In this document: in pieces, positions 6,912 to 7,787 of the stretch
How the letters are laid out: each line of letters starts with the position of its first letter
How positions within the stretch are numbered: position 1 is the first letter of the stretch
Origin: JBDSLU01 sp039916225
GTDB taxonomy: Bacteria > Acidobacteriota > Vicinamibacteria > Vicinamibacterales > Vicinamibacteraceae
Length of the DNA: 7,787 bases
Assembly (NCBI GenBank): GCA_039916225.1
Contig: JBDSLU010000339.1
Span: forward strand, 1 to 7,787
Direction: 5' to 3'
Program-made: the position numbers and the translations under genes
Notes under the pieces: generated by a model
Seen by the model: only the letters and a program-made list of their open reading frames with translations
Databases searched by the model: none
Told to the model about the DNA's origin: nothing

Positions 6912-7787
6912 ATGCCTGCTTCTTCAGTTCGCGCCTTCGTCCTGCGCATCGTCGCCTCGGAATCGCTCAAGCCGGGCGACGAGATCCGCCTCGAGGCGGC
7001 CGTTACCGTCGGGCGCGAGCGGACCGCCGGCTTGTGGCTCGACGACCGCAGCGTGTCGCGCCAGCATGCCTCGCTCGAACCGGCCGAGGACGGCGTCCGC
7101 GTCCGCGACCTGGGATCCGGCAACGGCGTGTGGATGGGCGCCGAGCGCATCTCCGATCGCCAGGTCACGCCTGGACAGCAGTTCCGCATCGGCGCCACCG
7201 TGTTCGAGGTCCGCTCGGGCCCCGGCGAAGTGCCGTCGTTGGCACCCGTCGGCCCGACCGCCCGTGGCACCACGCGGCCGGCGGACGCGCCGGCGCGTCC
7301 CGGAGGCCTCGCGCTTCGCGTCGTCGAAGGCAGCGCCAGCGTCCCGGTCGGCCACACCTACACCGTGACCGCCGACCTGGCCACGCTCGGCCGCTCGGAG
7401 ACGTGCGACATCATCGTCGGCGAGAAGGACGTCTCGCGCCGGCACGCGCGGATCGAGCGGACGCCGGACGGCCTGCGCATCGTCGATCTGGATAGCGCCG
7501 GCGGCGTCTGGGTCGGCACCGAGGCGGTGAAGAACCGCGTCCTGCAGCCGGGCGAGCGCGTCCGGCTGGGCCGCGCGATCGTGCTCGAAGTGGTTGTCGA
7601 CGGTGCGCCGGCGTCGGCGCGCCCGGCCGCTCCGCCTGCGGCCGCCCAGATTCCGGTGGCAGCGCCGCCATCGGCGCGTCCGACGACGCCGCCGCCTGCT
7701 CCGCCGGCCCCGCCGCCATTGGCCCGGCCGGTCGCGCCACCGGCGCCACCACCGGTACCGCCGCCACTGGCCAAGGCGCCGGCTGCC
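6912..7787 (+). CDS. Tandem FHA-domain protein with proline-rich tail, 5' part (runs off window)
   Basis: The frame stays open from ATG 6912 to the last base (292 codons), so the C-terminus is missing. Two FHA domains, which bind phosphothreonine peptides, are visible. FHA1 (~8-101) has GRE at 34-36, SRQHA at 49-53 and DLGSGNGVW from 66. FHA2 (~133-229) has GRS at 160-162, SRRHA at 175-179 and DLDSAGGVW from 192. In FHA2 the conserved loop Asn (N71 in FHA1) is Gly197. A flexible linker (~102-132) separates them, and a Pro/Ala-rich tail fills ~232-292. There is no signal peptide or membrane segment so far, so this part should be cytoplasmic. The gene begins 15 bases after the exporter stop, with no clear Shine-Dalgarno, and is probably co-transcribed. 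It could be a free phospho-adaptor. It could also be the N-terminus of a larger FHA-ABC protein like mycobacterial Rv1747 or an FHA-bearing second NHLP transporter; the window cannot decide. Confidence 0.88.
   Translation, partial: MPASSVRAFVLRIVASESLKPGDEIRLEAAVTVGRERTAGLWLDDRSVSRQHASLEPAEDGVRVRDLGSGNGVWMGAERISDRQVTPGQQFRIGATVFEVRSGPGEVPSLAPVGPTARGTTRPADAPARPGGLALRVVEGSASVPVGHTYTVTADLATLGRSETCDIIVGEKDVSRRHARIERTPDGLRIVDLDSAGGVWVGTEAVKNRVLQPGERVRLGRAIVLEVVVDGAPASARPAAPPAAAQIPVAAPPSARPTTPPPAPPAPPPLARPVAPPAPPPVPPPLAKAPAA
7606..7787 (+). repeat. Low-complexity CCG/GCC-rich tract encoding Pro/Ala tail
   Basis: The last ~180 bases are dominated by imperfect GCG-CCG and CCG-CCG units that encode Pro/Ala-rich sequence with interspersed ARP and LARP words. 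This is a coding low-complexity tract inside the FHA gene, typical of a flexible linker between folded modules. It continues to the window edge, which suggests that another domain follows. Confidence 0.6.

Noticed and set aside
7283..7300. Perfect 18-bp palindrome GGACGCGCCGGCGCGTCC
   Set aside because: It lies inside the FHA1-FHA2 linker coding sequence in DNA built almost entirely of G and C, where such palindromes arise easily. No second copy or operator context is seen.
6617..7495. 292-codon + strand frame spanning the exporter end and the FHA gene
   Set aside because: It runs across the real stop of the exporter in another frame and its product is Arg/Pro/His-rich noise. The FHA reading frame from 6912 explains this region.
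1..7787. CRISPR arrays, tRNA/rRNA genes, insertion sequences or attachment sites
   Set aside because: None are visible. There are no spaced direct repeats, no transposase frames and no tRNA-like folds, and almost all the sequence is accounted for by five + strand genes.

Overview
The window is a single, densely packed, very GC-rich (strongly G/C-ending codons) stretch in which every supportable gene lies on the + strand and runs in one direction. The genes describe a diderm (Gram-negative-type) bacterium, because two outer-membrane TolC-type channels sit beside an inner-membrane ABC exporter. The very high GC, the NHLP-type exporter and the FHA gene would fit Acidobacteriota (Vicinamibacteria-like), Myxococcota or a similar soil lineage. 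That placement is an inference and nothing here fixes the taxon.

Layout: (1) 3-827, the 3' end of a TolC-family outer-membrane efflux protein whose start lies upstream of the window; (2) 824-3229, a second, very long (801 aa) TolC-family protein with a signal peptide, a proline-rich leader and a large insert, joined to the first by an ATGA stop/start overlap; (3) a 111-base gap holding a strong GC hairpin (3246-3273); (4) 3341-4573, an HlyD-type periplasmic adaptor of the NHLP/NHLM bacteriocin secretion family; (5) 4611-6896, the matching NHLP-type ABC exporter with an N-terminal C39 leader peptidase, a membrane domain and an ATPase; (6) 6912 to the end, the start of a gene with two FHA (phosphothreonine-binding) domains and a proline-rich tail, cut by the window edge.

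Together genes 2, 4 and 5 form a complete tripartite type I-like export route. The C39 domain would clip a double-glycine leader from a ribosomally made peptide, the ABC domain would drive export, the adaptor would bridge the periplasm, and one or both TolC-like channels would open the outer membrane. The FHA gene follows the exporter by 15 bases and is probably in the same transcript, which suggests control by Ser/Thr phosphorylation. No precursor peptide or peptide-modifying enzyme is visible, so the cargo is unknown and probably encoded outside the window. The second NHLP ABC subunit (the non-peptidase one) is also not seen; it may follow, or be fused to, the truncated FHA gene.
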